This document shows positions 63,423 through 64,000 of a stretch of 64,000 bases of DNA, in pieces. Location of the stretch: positions 3,658,001 through 3,722,000 of the forward strand of contig NZ_CP180210.1 of the NCBI RefSeq assembly GCF_047556435.1. Direction: 5' to 3'. This stretch comes from Alteromonas sp047556435 (GTDB lineage Bacteria > Pseudomonadota > Gammaproteobacteria > Enterobacterales > Alteromonadaceae). The notes beneath the pieces were generated by a model, which saw nothing but the letters and a program-made list of their open reading frames with translations, had not been told where the DNA came from and did no database searches. Positions within the stretch are counted from its first letter, which is position 1. Each line of letters starts with the position of its first letter. Position numbers and translations under genes: made by a program.

Positions 63423-64000
63423 ATGAAAACATCTATTATGACCGGAGCGTTACTCGGTGCCGGCATGCTGGTTAGCGCCCCTGCCGCTGCTGCCGCCCCC
63501 ACAACTTTTGTTCACCTGTTTGAGTGGAACTGGCAGGACATCGCGACAGAATGCGAAACCCACCTTGGGCCAAAAGGTTTTGCCGCAGTTCAGGTCTCTC
63601 CGCCGAATGAGCATATCGACGTGTCTGAATGGTGGGCACGCTACCAACCAGTAAGCTATGTACTGGAAAGCCGCGGCGGCACGCGCAGTGAGTTTATCGA
63701 TATGGTAGAGAGATGTGACGCCGTGGGCGTGGATATCTATGTAGACGCCATTATCAACCATATGGCGTCTGGCAGCGGCACAGGTACCGCTGGCAATACC
63801 TTCGGCAATAAGTCCTATCCGATGTATTCGCCGCAGGACTTTCATAGCACCTGCGCCATTACAGATTATGGCAATCGCTGGCAGGTACAAAACTGTGAGC
63901 TGGTTGGTCTTGCCGACCTGAACACTGCTGACAACTACGTACAGTCTACACTGGCAGCCTATATGAACGACCTTATCAATATTGGTGTTGCAGGTTTCCG
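63423..64000 (+). CDS. Secreted alpha-amylase (GH13), 3' end outside the window
   Basis: Partial, 192 codons visible and still open at the window edge. Sec signal MKTSIMTGALLGAGMLVSAP...AAA, then TTFVHLFEWNWQDIATECE, the N-terminal strand of animal/bacterial-type alpha-amylases. The first conserved GH13 region is DAIINHM, with the catalytic-site Asn-His. The second region begins at GVAGFR, the last visible residues, just before the nucleophile Asp expected outside. GFAAVQVSPPNEH and DLNTADNYV are also typical. It hydrolyses alpha-1,4-glucans outside the cell. The ribosome site is weak. Confidence 0.93.
   Translation, partial: MKTSIMTGALLGAGMLVSAPAAAAAPTTFVHLFEWNWQDIATECETHLGPKGFAAVQVSPPNEHIDVSEWWARYQPVSYVLESRGGTRSEFIDMVERCDAVGVDIYVDAIINHMASGSGTGTAGNTFGNKSYPMYSPQDFHSTCAITDYGNRWQVQNCELVGLADLNTADNYVQSTLAAYMNDLINIGVAGF

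Overview
The window reads as chromosomal DNA of a marine gammaproteobacterium of the Alteromonadaceae (Alteromonas/Salinimonas/Aestuariibacter type). The basis is gene content: a complete sodium-pumping NADH:quinone reductase operon with its maturation genes, FabV enoyl reductase, divergent mdh/argR, very large TonB-dependent receptors with carboxypeptidase-regulatory N-domains, a CrbS/CrbR acetate-switch locus, a DcaP-type porin and a secreted alpha-amylase. Genus is inference. I see no insertion sequence, prophage, CRISPR array, rRNA or replication origin. There is one tRNA, tRNA-Leu(CAG).

Layout. 1-5.2 kb: the 3' part of an APC permease, a periplasmic metallo-hydrolase, and a dinB-DUF1653 pair behind a clear LexA box, then a glutathione-transferase-like gene. 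5.4-12.6 kb (minus): nqrABCDEF, a strong terminator, then apbE and nqrM, which supply covalent FMN and iron-site maturation. 13.2-18.6 kb (minus): fabV, a tripartite TRAP transporter and an FKBP isomerase. 18.8-24.2 kb: ppc, mdh, argR and a DJ-1/PfpI protein. 24.4-31.2 kb (minus): two giant paralogous TonB-dependent receptors. Their upstream regions share a TNACC-N4-GGTNA inverted repeat, and the first receptor's signal peptide seems to be split by a one-base frameshift.

31.5-36.4 kb (plus): a PhnD-like binding protein translationally coupled to a two-pass membrane protein with a cytoplasmic C-domain, then udk-nupC and a 2-oxoglutarate/iron oxygenase. 36.5-44.1 kb: a papain/transglutaminase-fold lipoprotein with TPRs, a fasciclin-domain protein, an orphan ParA, a LysE remnant with an internal deletion, a MAPEG protein overlapping a metallo-hydrolase, a response-regulator diguanylate cyclase with an HPt protein, and an unknown membrane protein.

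44.4-63.0 kb is dominated by acetate use: a DnaQ-like exonuclease, a cNMP/CBS/DUF294 protein, the acetate-type sodium symporter with its DUF4212 partner, the transporter-kinase hybrid CrbS, and then acs-crbR on the minus strand. Between crbS and crbR lie an MscS-family channel, a rimK / desuccinylase-like / rimB cluster and two paralogous binding-protein-like genes. The acs and dcaP upstream regions share a nearly identical inverted repeat, a candidate site for a common regulator. The window ends inside an alpha-amylase gene.

The strongest leads for something undescribed are the PhnD-like/membrane-transducer pair, the rim cluster embedded in the acetate-switch locus, and the two shared operator-like repeats. 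All are read by eye from sequence; no database search was run.
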